This document shows positions 54,201-61,826 of a DNA stretch of 64,000 nt, piece after piece; the stretch's first letter is position 1; every line of letters begins with the position of its first letter. The notes under the pieces were generated by a model. That model saw nothing but the letters and a program-made list of their open reading frames with translations, had not been told where the DNA came from and searched no databases. The DNA is from Fibrobacter sp. (GTDB taxonomy: Bacteria; Fibrobacterota; Fibrobacteria; Fibrobacterales; Fibrobacteraceae): NCBI GenBank assembly GCA_017965445.1, contig JAGCPZ010000027.1:1-64000 (forward strand), in the 5' to 3' direction. The translations under genes were made by a program, and so were the position numbers.

Positions 54201-57200
54201 CTCAGCGTTCCTGCACTTGCAGAACCGCTTGTTGTCAACGCCTATTGCCCCGATGTCGATAATGAAGCCTGGGAGTATGCTTCTTTCGGAGCGGGCGTGA
54301 CACGCGAAGGCACGAATTGCACAATAAACCTTCCCGCAGGCCCGGCATCTACACCTATACTCGCTACGATAAAAACAAATAACGCCGTTGAAGGGACTAT
54401 GGTATTCCAGTTGCTCCCTGGCGAAGGTTACATTCCAGGCTCACCGAATGCGACCGAACTTTTCATCAAGTCCATCGCGCAACTGAACCGCAACGATGCA
54501 ACAACCGGCGATATCAGGAAATTCTGCGAAGACAACCGGGAAATGTGCCCTGATGGAAATCTCTCGGACTGGCCGGATTGCGAAGTTTCCATACCTTGGG
54601 TCGAACCCACAGGGACAAATTTCATCAATAAAGTCGCCAATACCTCATGGGCCATCATGGTCGGCAATTCGCAGCCGGTTACTCTAACCGAAGTTTCCAA
54701 TAGCGGTTGCGTAGTGATTATCCCTGAAGACAACAATTCCATAGAACACGTTCAAGGAAACTCCACCTACGATTTACGAGCAAGTGCCAAAGCCACAAAG
54801 AGAACGTTTACTGTAGGCTTCTCGGGTAACGTCGGTGGCAAGAATCCAACAATAAATGTTTACGCGTCTCGTGGCTCTGGCAATCAAATTATTAAAACAT
54901 GCAGGTATAATGACGCTTCGACAAGTACCGATACATCTTCGACAAGGACGTGCACGGTTTCTGTTTTCAGGGGCGAAAACGTGACCGTCGTGTTGGAAGA
55001 CAATAACGATGCTGAAAAATTCAGTTTCTGGAGATGTTCCGGTCCGAGTTGCCCGACAACAGACGCCACAATCACAAGCAAAACCTACGATTCGTTCTCC
55101 ATCACCGATGACGCTACCGAATTGACGGCCGTTTTTGGTGAAGCGGATAAACATTGTTTCTTTGACGAATTCAAACGGGAATCAGTGGAATGCGATGCCA
55201 TAGAAACTGAATATTGTATTGACAAGTGCGATAACGACGCCACATCCGTGTGTACGGCAGCCGATGCGACCGGACTCTTTACAAACTCCAAGTGGCACCT
55301 GATATCCGGTATTCTTTCCCAGATTATCACGGGCTCAAGCGGCGAAATCCATATCGACAAGACCGTCATCAAGAAAAAGAAGCAATCGGCACGTGAACCC
55401 ATTGTCGTCATGAGCACGGTGAATGCGGGCATCGTGGGGACGCTTAAAGCTCTGATTAACGTTCCGAAAGCAACGTCCAGCTACGATAAATCCGCAGTGA
55501 ACATAAAGAAATCCGGGTTCATGCTCCGTGCAAACAAGTACGGCAACGATTACTTTATGTTGAACCTGTACGAAAATGGCAACGGAGAACTCGAAGCCCA
55601 GCTGACAAGGGGCTCGACAAGTCTGTCCAATACGTTGACGAACAATGACCATACGGTACGCGTATCCAATTCCAAAATGGTCATGGTAACCGCAGAAGTA
55701 ACGACGCAAAACACCATCAAAGTGCGCGCCAACGTCGGAAACTACTATGGTTCCGCGACGGAATACGAATGTGAATTCGCCCTTTCTGATTTCAACAACG
55801 CCCTTGCCGATGTGGCTCATGAATATGTCGGGTTTAGCCTCGCCGACCCGAACTTCAAGATTTACGGAATCGGCTGGAAGAGCGGAACCTACAATTCGGA
55901 ATGCCACGATACTTACCCCACGGTCAAATGCTCGTTTGCCGCTGTCGCAACAGATGGAGTCATCAAGACGGGTGTGGACGTGAAACCTTGGGTTGGACAT
56001 TCTGGCTGGTTCGATTCTAAAGGTTGCACGCCGCTCTATTATTATAACGGCGACGATGCTTGCCTTGGCGGGTCTTGCGATATTTATAATTTCTCGGAAA
56101 GCGGAATCGGTGCTCACGGCTATACCGACGATAACGGAGTCGAATACAAGACCGCAAAAGCCTGGCTCGGAAACTGCACTAACACTGCGGATGAAGATGT
56201 AGCCTGGGGCATAGACGCTGAATCGCAGAGAGCTCATTGCGGAGCCTTCTGGACAGGCAAATTCAGCGAATGTTCTGCCCATCAAGACCTGTTCAGTGGT
56301 TTTAAGCCTATAAACTACGGCTTGGAAGAATCTATCGTTTTCGATAGCAAACAGAATTTCAGGGCCGCAACGCTTCACATTGCGCTCGAAAACACAGACA
56401 ACAGCGAAGTCGAAATTTGGCTTGTCAGCGAAAGTGACAACTGGGGCGACAGCGACCACGAAAGCCATTCCGTCAAAATGCACGGAAATAGCGGAACCTT
56501 CGATGTCATGCAGGAATTTGCTACAGGTTCAAGCGGTTTCGACCCTGAAAACGTAAAGCAGATAGTGCTGAAAAACCACGGCACGTCAAGCGCTACGCTA
56601 ACCTCGATTACAAGCTCTTGCGAAAATGCCATCGGTATAAACTACTGCACAGCTACCTTTGATGGCGACAAATGGAACGTGATGACTCAAGTAACGAACA
56701 AAAACCTGATTGTGAGTCAGCAAGTTACAGCCACTGTCGAAGATGCTGATCATACACTTAATGTAACCAAGCAAGCAACCGGCGATGACGGAATCGCATG
56801 GAACGGCAATATTGCCGTAGTAAGCATCCCGGACAATCCTTATGAATGTTGCCAAGACAAATCATATAGGTTCAATGCGAAAATTGTGGGTACGACAAAT
56901 GGACAAGAAGAAACCAAGGAATGCGAGGTTTCTCCCAGAAAAATTGGTAAAATCGGCGTCAACTGTTCGTCAGTTGGAAGTATTGCGAGCGGAGCCAGAT
57001 TCCCGACATTCAATATCGATTTCAATGGATGTCCAGGAGCAGGCTGCGGCTATGAAGTTTATATAGATAACGAAAAATTTGCAGAGGGTATCGAAAAAAC
57101 GGCTGCCCGCCACTCGGCAAATCAAAGCCAAGAATGCAATGTTACCGCGGGTTGTGAACATACATATAAAGTAGTAAGCACGTCAAATCCCGAACTTTTC

Positions 57201-59006
57201 GATGAGTGTACTGCTAATTTCAAAGTTTTGAGAAAAGAAGAAGAAGTTCCGCCGACGGTCACATGCGGAATTTCTACACGTTCAGACGCATTCTCTGTGG
57301 ATCCCGTCTTTACAGGAAACAGACTTTATTTCTTGGCCCGCAATACAGAAAGTGTCGATAAAACATTCAATGTGACACTGAAACAAGAAAATACTGAATT
57401 AGGAACTGCAACTTTACAAAAATGGTCTCAAATCACGAACGTGAAGGACTTGGGCACGGGTCTCGCAAAGGGTACGCATACCTACAGTCTCTATGTCGGT
57501 GACGAAAAAGTTTGCGATGCCAGTGTTACGGTGAACGACATCTCGGGCGCCTGCACCATTGGCGGGAAACCTTATGCAGGGCAACAAATATCGGTCAATG
57601 TTTCCGGTGTAAACGCCAACACGCAGTTTACATGGACGTTCAACAACAGTTCTAAAACAATAGATTGCGGTACAGCAAACTGCTGGAACAATACAATAAA
57701 CGCTCCTACAACTCCAGGCACGTATGCATACTCCGTGACAAAGGGAGCGAACAAGATATGCGAAGGAAGTGTAACAATAGCGCCGATACTTACATGCTCG
57801 GTGACACCGACGACAGTGAATAAAGGAGGCGAGTACACGTTTACGGCAAGCAAGGCGGCCGAGGTAAATAATTGTTGGAATTGCATATATAAATTCGATA
57901 CAGGGGCATCAGAAAATTACTACAATAATTCCAATATTAGTGTCACTAAAACCGCTGCATCTAATGGCTCAAAAACGTTGGAATTTAGCTGCGATTGCGA
58001 TAATAACTCTCATCCAACATGTACGACTCCTTTGACAGTAGCGTTGACTGCACCTTCATTTAGTTGCCAGACGAATTTGAAAGCTAATACAACTGGATCT
58101 GATAATGTAAAGATAACGCCGCAAAATGTAGTTGGCTGTGACGAGGGTGGAAGTTACTGTCATTATACAATCACGGGAACAGGTGTAACGGGAAATAGTT
58201 ATACTGGAGGTGCATTGCCTGCGTTTACTGAATCAGGTAAATCGGACGGAGCTACTGAAACGTATGAAGTTTCTTTGACAAATTCTGTAGGTACAACCAA
58301 GCATGATTGTGATGTAGAGTTTACTGCTGGTCCTACTTGTAATTGTACTTGTGGTGACTGTAATAATATCGTTGTTGGGTCAAATGCTGGTGTGTCTCAA
58401 AACAGTAATAACTCTAATGTTTGTGCGTTTGGTACGACAATAACAAATGTCAATGCTAATGGACGGTCAATTAAAATTAATGGCACAGAAGTATCCTCTT
58501 ATTGCTTAAATTGGAATGGTGGAGATAATCCATGTGCAGTTGTTTACAGTTCTATTGCAAAGATAGATGGTGGATATTATATGGAAATACCTCCTGGTGA
58601 CTGGATAAACGCTACTGTTTCGGGAGCGACAAGTAATCCGTGTGGAGGAAGTGGTCCGACTCCATCGTCAAGCAACAGTGCTGCAGAATCAAGTTCCAGC
58701 GGTGCGACGGCATTCCCCTGTAATGATGGAAACTCTACGCAAATGTATCCGCACAACCCTGCAGAAGATGTGCAAATGGCTGCTAATAGTTGTGTTAAAT
58801 ATTCTGCGGGTTCCTCAGGCAATTTGCAAATCGGATGCTGGTGGGCCCCTGAAACACCTGTTACCGTGAACATAAAAAAGTGTGACGGAACTACTACAAC
58901 CATGTCTCATTCATGCGGTGGTTGGCAAGGAGTTGATGTGGGCAATAATTGCACTGTCTATGCTTATCCTGAGAAGACTATTAAATGGGATTTAAATTTC
59001 TGGTAG
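51252..59006 (+). CDS. Giant PilX-like pilus adhesin
   Basis: 2584 residues. N-terminus HLKTGVSLVTVLLFMLVATIAATATYKLL (about 24-52) fits PilX-type minor pilins: Gly before a long hydrophobic helix, no Glu5. Then a Gly/Asn-rich beta-helix-like region (about 215-365; GNVYIEGNL, CIGGNISADNG), a PilX-body region to about 800, a Ser linker (805-829), beta-rich domains (830-1295), a LamG/concanavalin-like domain (about 1300-1555), another beta-sandwich (1556-1795), several Cys-paired Ig-like repeats (1796-2370), a CNCTCGDCN module, a second Ser linker (2470-2485) and a 100-residue Cys-rich end. Probably a fused tip adhesin taking the role of PilX plus PilY1. From about 57,880 the DNA is more AT-rich than before. 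AGGAGG 7 bp before the ATG. Confidence 0.85.
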   Translation: MHLNCKNLSSFVCSKPRSGLASSHLKTGVSLVTVLLFMLVATIAATATYKLLSSGGLSSASRMKQQEARQSALAGIENTRMWMTFHANDVGALVKAFIEGGNKPINLDARVRRWQRAKQDYHVWLTGVNTERSTYKLKILSSGVSQVLGNTNNGDVTVATWNESAIFNVDGLYQVKLFHEEKVEEVVASIPFKYNYFGGSTQSQGHIKAYSLLINGDLFGSNPPYTEENLIVTGDVYITGNSVGAGGTACIGGNISADNGVFGNDFYVAGNATKGFTFPAASEAAGLSRAYLTGNVYIEGNLAPPDPGDQKFQKNLTLNGIWTTNLGAHESQVAGNLCLGQNAQVVIDKKNAVRKFKVGGNIWAESTYPVWIQNGEKNDANYDHIILGDKTDSRIYIKSAHSTADYVTLVNNRTFVESKDYYRGTASNAGMGAQARWDDKTTKVYKDLPAHLRNKTDAYYLYYYDGPGQDVDFIVSRAAGGWGFGSTYYASYYVENQPFYTTGGGGYGFGYQAAGNHLLNYNGKPTGSPYCKASPDKWRPECDVTPWFQSKGTVTRNFPAERNFECAESVKAHCDLVWRKTPGEGCPHAGQSTVNSQGLRRGNADYKVDDILVTAYDKFEKYANRGCRDVTQWGSTMPDRLNRCYRDNTSNPQRAKDSLYNGYQVVKVRKNWKADPNTPLKGKFIIIVTEPMGQQSLPPTTSDSYVFLYLKEGTGHGGGNAYTLQPAVNNATYNYFIYTPKDIDGIMFNDAVFSGSIYAEAATCAKVGDIKTRQMDFNEALMTDLTANGVVCPASVGKASCGGAVASSSSTAGSSSSGVPGSGSSTTNSEYDSFYISMAPQLGVRLESQGKSKEPLPEAGGSNVTELNPSFIVLPRIIYLSSDPFGSLTDYYNVQPLNGSTLKKSEVNVTCTGPGSATLPTSGKLYTPPTKLAKGHYTCTASATGYSSVPFWVNVGDSTRAIKMISFTLESQEMGASEQKDVLLSVPALAEPLVVNAYCPDVDNEAWEYASFGAGVTREGTNCTINLPAGPASTPILATIKTNNAVEGTMVFQLLPGEGYIPGSPNATELFIKSIAQLNRNDATTGDIRKFCEDNREMCPDGNLSDWPDCEVSIPWVEPTGTNFINKVANTSWAIMVGNSQPVTLTEVSNSGCVVIIPEDNNSIEHVQGNSTYDLRASAKATKRTFTVGFSGNVGGKNPTINVYASRGSGNQIIKTCRYNDASTSTDTSSTRTCTVSVFRGENVTVVLEDNNDAEKFSFWRCSGPSCPTTDATITSKTYDSFSITDDATELTAVFGEADKHCFFDEFKRESVECDAIETEYCIDKCDNDATSVCTAADATGLFTNSKWHLISGILSQIITGSSGEIHIDKTVIKKKKQSAREPIVVMSTVNAGIVGTLKALINVPKATSSYDKSAVNIKKSGFMLRANKYGNDYFMLNLYENGNGELEAQLTRGSTSLSNTLTNNDHTVRVSNSKMVMVTAEVTTQNTIKVRANVGNYYGSATEYECEFALSDFNNALADVAHEYVGFSLADPNFKIYGIGWKSGTYNSECHDTYPTVKCSFAAVATDGVIKTGVDVKPWVGHSGWFDSKGCTPLYYYNGDDACLGGSCDIYNFSESGIGAHGYTDDNGVEYKTAKAWLGNCTNTADEDVAWGIDAESQRAHCGAFWTGKFSECSAHQDLFSGFKPINYGLEESIVFDSKQNFRAATLHIALENTDNSEVEIWLVSESDNWGDSDHESHSVKMHGNSGTFDVMQEFATGSSGFDPENVKQIVLKNHGTSSATLTSITSSCENAIGINYCTATFDGDKWNVMTQVTNKNLIVSQQVTATVEDADHTLNVTKQATGDDGIAWNGNIAVVSIPDNPYECCQDKSYRFNAKIVGTTNGQEETKECEVSPRKIGKIGVNCSSVGSIASGARFPTFNIDFNGCPGAGCGYEVYIDNEKFAEGIEKTAARHSANQSQECNVTAGCEHTYKVVSTSNPELFDECTANFKVLRKEEEVPPTVTCGISTRSDAFSVDPVFTGNRLYFLARNTESVDKTFNVTLKQENTELGTATLQKWSQITNVKDLGTGLAKGTHTYSLYVGDEKVCDASVTVNDISGACTIGGKPYAGQQISVNVSGVNANTQFTWTFNNSSKTIDCGTANCWNNTINAPTTPGTYAYSVTKGANKICEGSVTIAPILTCSVTPTTVNKGGEYTFTASKAAEVNNCWNCIYKFDTGASENYYNNSNISVTKTAASNGSKTLEFSCDCDNNSHPTCTTPLTVALTAPSFSCQTNLKANTTGSDNVKITPQNVVGCDEGGSYCHYTITGTGVTGNSYTGGALPAFTESGKSDGATETYEVSLTNSVGTTKHDCDVEFTAGPTCNCTCGDCNNIVVGSNAGVSQNSNNSNVCAFGTTITNVNANGRSIKINGTEVSSYCLNWNGGDNPCAVVYSSIAKIDGGYYMEIPPGDWINATVSGATSNPCGGSGPTPSSSNSAAESSSSGATAFPCNDGNSTQMYPHNPAEDVQMAANSCVKYSAGSSGNLQIGCWWAPETPVTVNIKKCDGTTTTMSHSCGGWQGVDVGNNCTVYAYPEKTIKWDLNFW

Positions 59007-59063
59007 GACGGGATACGCAATATTTTTCTGTCTCACTGGGGATGCCTTCCCTTTTCCCCTAAA

Positions 59064-59110
59064 CAATCAAAGCCCCAGGACACACGTCCGGGGCTTTTGC
59101 CGTTTGATTG
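59064..59110 (+). terminator. Terminator of the pilus-adhesin operon
   Basis: Inner stem AAGCCCC-A-GGAC / GTCC-G-GGGCTT with TTTT, enclosed by an outer repeat CAATCAAA / TTTGATTG. Located 60 bp after the giant gene. Confidence 0.85.
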
Positions 59111-59114
59111 ATTC

Positions 59115-59140
59115 TAGCGGATCCTCGCCTTCGCGAGGAT
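59115..59140. repeat. Intergenic repeat with TCCTCGC hairpin
   Basis: GGATCCTCGCCTTCGCGAGG followed by ATGACGAGG; hairpin TCCTCGC/GCGAGGA. One of several dispersed repeat types found only between genes in this window (apart from the polA insertion). Confidence 0.5.
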
Positions 59141-59167
59141 GACGAGGAAGGAGGATGGCGATGGTGG

Positions 59168-59295
59168 TTACTTGTTCGCAAGTGCTGCAAGCATCGCCTT
59201 CGCCTCGGCAATCTTTTCGGGAGAAACACCCAGTTTCTCGAAGACACTGATGGCGTTGGACTCACCTTTTGCCTCCCCAGCATGGTGGTAAATAG
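59168..59295 (-). pseudogene. C-terminal fragment of an Rpn-family protein (tail 1)
   Basis: Only the last 35 or so codons are recognisable: AKGESNAISVFEKLGVSP, then EKIAEAKAMLAALANK. This is the kind of tail found on Fibrobacter Rpn/PD-(D/E)XK family transposase-nucleases. The upstream part of the same open frame is a shadow of the next fragment in another frame. No start codon or ribosome site. A terminator hairpin separates it from fragment 2. Confidence 0.55.
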
Positions 59296-59307
59296 AATCT
59301 TTTAAGT

Positions 59308-59335
59308 AAAAGCTCCTCCTGTCGGGGAGCTTTTT
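59308..59335. terminator. Hairpin AAAAGCTCC/GGGAGCTTTTT
   Basis: AAAAGCTCC, TCCTGTC, GGGGAGCTTTTT; A and T runs on both sides make it able to work in either direction. Lies between two Rpn-family fragments. Confidence 0.65.
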
Positions 59336-59346
59336 CGTATAAATTG

Positions 59347-59378
59347 AAAGCCACCAGTTAATGTGAACTGGTGGCTTT
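59347..59378 (-). terminator. Perfect 13-bp stem after Rpn fragment 2
   Basis: AAAGCCACCAGTT, six bases, AACTGGTGGCTTT. On the minus strand it follows the stop of the fragment at 59397, so that fragment still keeps the terminator of a once complete gene. Confidence 0.75.
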
Positions 59379-59396
59379 TGCAAAAGTATTTTTGTC

Positions 59397-59737
59397 TTAT
59401 TTCGCAGTGAACGCAGCTTGCGAATCACGCAGTTCAAGGACCTTTTCCAAGGAAAGGTGCGAGTACTTGACGATTTCCTCGATAGGCTTATTGTCCGCGA
59501 GCATGTCGAGAGCCGTTTCAATACGTTCCTGTTCACGACCTTCCGCACGAGCTTTTTCACGGGCTCGTATTTTGTACAATGCCAGACGATCCAATTCCTC
59601 TTCAGTCCATACCATATCGTTTGCCTGATCCATGATGAGCCTTTCCGAAGCGCGATTCACCAGAAGTCTGCGGTCCTCGGCAGTCTGTAATTTGCCACGT
59701 AAGTATTCGCCAACTTGATGTGATTGCGCCTTTCGTC
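59397..59737 (-). pseudogene. C-terminal part of an Rpn/PD-(D/E)XK family gene (tail 2)
   Basis: About 110 codons remain: GEYLRGKLQTAEDRRLLVNRASERL, then EELDRLALYKIRAREKARAEG and ETALDMLADNKPIEEIVKYSHLSLEKVLELRD (interrupted here). The tail matches that of the intact gene at 62153 (LDMLADNEPLDKIMKYSHLPKEKVLEL). The start of the open frame, upstream to 59909, is only a shadow of fragment 3. The nuclease domain is missing, so it is inactive. Confidence 0.7.
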
Positions 59738-59745
59738 TTAAATGC

Positions 59746-60316
59746 CTATTTGATGGCGAGCATCGCTGAAATGACGTCGTCCGGGATGTTCTGCGAACGG
59801 AGATATTCGGCCCTCTGGCTGTCACGAGCGGCGTTCGCGGCCTCGTTTCTAGAGCGTTCTTTGGCTTCTGCTTTGAGCCAAATTTCGGCTTCAATCGCCT
59901 CACGTACATGGATGTCGTCTGACATTTGAGCCTCCATAGCTTTTAAAAAGTCCTGCTTCACGCGACTCACGCGCAAGCGTTCAATCGCATCCGAAAATAT
60001 CGGGTCGTCTGATTTCGGTAGGTCAACTACAATATACCTATTTTTCGAGAAACGTGGTTGAGACCCAGACATCGAGGCGGGATGGGTTCTTTTCGGGCAT
60101 GAATATGTCGATGGGCTTCTCAAATTCGTATTTGAGATCGATGATTTCATGATGATTGTCGAGACCAAGAACGCTGTTGAGTACGTCGCGAATCGTATCC
60201 TTGTCGTCCATTAGGATGCGGAATGTGTCGGCGTATTTGGGATGCAGGAATTGTTCCCCGTCGGCGTTAGTGACGATGTAGAAATCTTTTTTGGATTGCG
60301 TGTTATTTTCGGTCAT
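59746..60316 (-). pseudogene. Rpn/PD-(D/E)XK family gene with internal deletion and frameshift (copy 3)
   Basis: A once complete gene. The N-terminus (60038-60316, starting MTENNTQSKKDF with AAAGGAAAA upstream) has EQFLHPKYADTFRILMDDKDTIRDVLNSVLGLD and LDVWVSTTFLEK. It then hits a stop, and the homology resumes in a different frame with KNRYIVVDLPKSDDPIFSDAIERLRVSR and a tail ending QNIPDDVISAMLAIK (59746-60035). Compared with the intact copy about 100 central codons are gone, including most of the nuclease core. Homologous proteins promote recombination in E. coli (RpnA). Confidence 0.75.
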
Positions 60317-60357
60317 TTGTTTTTCCTTTAGGTGTATTTTGATTTGTCCCTATATTC

Positions 60358-60401
60358 TTAACACGCTTTTTTGACCCGTTTGTCCTGAATTTTTCGTGTA
60401 A
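60358..60401 (-). promoter_or_regulatory. Conserved upstream block of Rpn gene copy 3
   Basis: On the plus strand TTAACACGCTTTTTTG, a gap, then TGTCCTGAATTTT and GTGTAAA. The same ordered pieces occur at 63211-63254 upstream of the intact Rpn gene, while the flanking DNA does not match. Promoter or recognition sequence; role not known. Confidence 0.5.
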
Positions 60402-60679
60402 ATTTTTGTTGCCTGGGATGAATTAGACTCTTGTTTTACTGCAAAAAACGTATTGATGTTGCCGATATTGTGAATTGTAAAATTTTATAAACCGAATTAA
60501 CCGAGACCGACGTGATTTTAGTCACAAAATCGACCTTGTATATTCCAAGTTGGAGTATGAAAAACAGAAGAAAGATGTTTTTCCGTAAAAAAATATCTAT
60601 ACTTAAACCATCGAAATTTGGCTAATAAACGCGTTTTTAGGCTGAAAAAGTAATGTTTGTCACAAAAAACACCTGTCCA

Positions 60680-60712
60680 TGACACAAATGTGACAAAAGT
60701 TTGACAAAAGTA
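60680..60712 (+). promoter_or_regulatory. Three tandem 11-bp repeats upstream of the pilA promoter
   Basis: TGACACAAATG (60680-60690), TGACAAAAGTT (60691-60701), TGACAAAAGTA (60702-60712). Exactly 11 bp each, so all on one face of the helix, ending directly at the -35 box. This is how OmpR/PhoB-type response regulators bind. Candidate activator site for pilin expression. Confidence 0.6.
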
Positions 60713-60741
60713 TTGCTTTTCGAAAAAAAAGTGATTATATT
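60713..60741 (+). promoter_or_regulatory. pilA promoter
   Basis: -35 TTGCTT (60713-60718), 17-bp spacer, -10 TATATT (60736-60741). The weak -35 fits a promoter that needs the activator sites next to it. A leader of about 60 bases would follow. The remaining upstream DNA (60402-60679) is AT-rich and shows no gene. Confidence 0.6.
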
Positions 60742-60807
60742 AGCTAATGTAAACGGGCGGTAACGCTCAAAACAAAGAATGTGTAACTAAAAACAAGGAG
60801 ATACACT

Positions 60808-61323
60808 ATGAAGAAGCAAGGTTTTACCCTTATTGAATTGATGGTCGTGATCGTTATCATGGGCATCCTCGCAGCAGTCGCAGTTCCGAAACTCTTCGGC
60901 ATGATTGCTAAGTCCAAGGCCTCCGAAGTCGGCCCGGCAGCTGGAACCTACATCAAGTTGCAGGATGCTTACGTGTCTGAATCTAACAAGGTCGGGTCTT
61001 GGCATCTGATTGGTTATGTGTCTCCGGGTTCTACCACAGCAAGTTCTGCAGGCGCTACCACCAATTTCGCGTATTTAGCAGGATCACCGGCTGTTAACGC
61101 CACTGAAGGAAGTGATATTTCTACCTATGCCAATGATACAAAGGTGTGGGGTGCTGCAAATAAAGTCGCTTTAAATGAGTGTGCTGCTCAGGCTTCTGCT
61201 GCTCTTGATGCTGCTAATTGGTCTATTTCCATCAAGAAAAACGATAATGGCAATAGCGTTACTTACAAGGCTGCAACAAATTGCCCGCAGCTCACACCGA
61301 CATTCGACAAGATTGGCAAGTAA
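60808..61323 (+). CDS. pilA: Type IV pilin, major subunit
   Basis: 171 residues. Prepilin signal MKKQG|FTLIELMVVIVIMGILAAVAVPKLF: cleavage after Gly5, Phe at mature position 1, Glu at position 5 (Glu10). The globular domain is Ala/Ser/Thr-rich (PGSTTASSAGATTNFAYLAG) with a Cys pair (NECAAQAS and ATNCPQ) forming the usual C-terminal disulfide loop. AAGGAG 7 bp before ATG. Probably the subunit of the fibre that carries the giant PilX-like adhesin encoded upstream; type IV pili are thought to help Fibrobacter stick to cellulose. The last 119 bp recur as a silent copy at 61909. Confidence 0.93.
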   Translation: MKKQGFTLIELMVVIVIMGILAAVAVPKLFGMIAKSKASEVGPAAGTYIKLQDAYVSESNKVGSWHLIGYVSPGSTTASSAGATTNFAYLAGSPAVNATEGSDISTYANDTKVWGAANKVALNECAAQASAALDAANWSISIKKNDNGNSVTYKAATNCPQLTPTFDKIGK

Positions 61324-61346
61324 TCACAACTGTAATACAGAATTTC

Positions 61347-61458
61347 AAAGGCAGGGCTCAATGCCCTGTCTTTTTGCATTATCCGAGTCTGTGTTGTTGA
61401 AAAAAAATTATGGCACATACGGGGAAATTTTCTCAATTAATAATGATTATAGCAACCC
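61347..61458. repeat. Duplicated block A: terminator plus 3' end of the sulfatase-like gene
   Basis: Matches 63272-63387. It contains the terminator, TTGCATTATCCGAGTCTG and, on the minus strand, the last codons WVAIIIIN and TGA (61456-61433) of the gene that is intact at the window's right end (there WVPIIIIN-TGA). So the 3' end of that convergent gene is present twice, with about 1.8 kb between. Confidence 0.8.
61350..61375 (+). terminator. Terminator of pilA
   Basis: GGCAGGGC, TCAAT, GCCCTGTC, TTTTT. The same hairpin with GACAGGGC occurs at 63275-63300; both belong to a duplicated block of about 110 bp. Confidence 0.85.
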
Positions 61459-61494
61459 AAGGAGATTTGAACAATCTTCTAGTTTCTGGAGAAT

Positions 61495-61761
61495 CTAATG
61501 TGGGACGGTGGGTTCCTTGGACAATAAATCTTGTGTCGCTATGTTTTTAACTCCGTTCTCGATTGCCTGTAACTTAAGCCCAAGCATTTGCAGTACATGA
61601 AGGACTTTGGAGATGTGTAACGATTCCTTGCCATTTTCGAGTTCCGAAAAGAAACGGACGCCGACTCCGCAAAAGGCGGCGCATTCCGCCTGGGTCAATC
61701 GAAGACTTTTACGCCTTGTCCGTATCATTTTCGATATGTCTTTGACACCTTGAATTTCCAT
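61495..61761 (-). CDS. HipB-like XRE-family repressor (orphan antitoxin)
   Basis: 88 residues. Helix-turn-helix of the HipB type: ISKMIRTRRKSLRLTQAECAAFCGV-GVRFFSELENGK, followed by the HipB-like strand HISKVLHVLQMLGLKLQAIE. HipB normally works with the HipA kinase toxin; none is adjacent, so this may be a solitary regulator. Two perfect operators lie upstream, one in its own promoter. ATG at 61761 is only six bp from the -10 box, so the mRNA may be leaderless. Confidence 0.8.
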   Translation of the reverse strand: MEIQGVKDISKMIRTRRKSLRLTQAECAAFCGVGVRFFSELENGKESLHISKVLHVLQMLGLKLQAIENGVKNIATQDLLSKEPTVPH

Positions 61762-61776
61762 GTTTCAAATATAATA

Positions 61777-61790
61777 TTCCCGAACGGGAA
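61777..61790. promoter_or_regulatory. HipB-like operator 1, inside the gene's promoter
   Basis: Perfect palindrome TTCCCGAACGGGAA. On the minus strand it sits in the 17-bp spacer between TGGTTT and TATATT, 16 bp before the ATG, so binding would shut off the gene. Confidence 0.8.
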
Positions 61791-61826
61791 AAACCAAGGT
61801 CTTGTTTGGTGTTATGCGTTAAAATA

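Noticed and set aside
59397-59909. Single 170-codon gene on the minus strand
   Set aside because: Only the C-terminal two thirds look like an Rpn-family tail; the N-terminal part is a frame-shadow of the neighbouring fragment ending at 59746.
60702-60716. Sigma-54 type promoter before pilA (TGACAA, five bases, TTGC)
   Set aside because: The -12 part fits, but the essential GG at -24 is GA, and a sigma-70 type promoter with 17-bp spacing fits the same stretch better. Not fully excluded.
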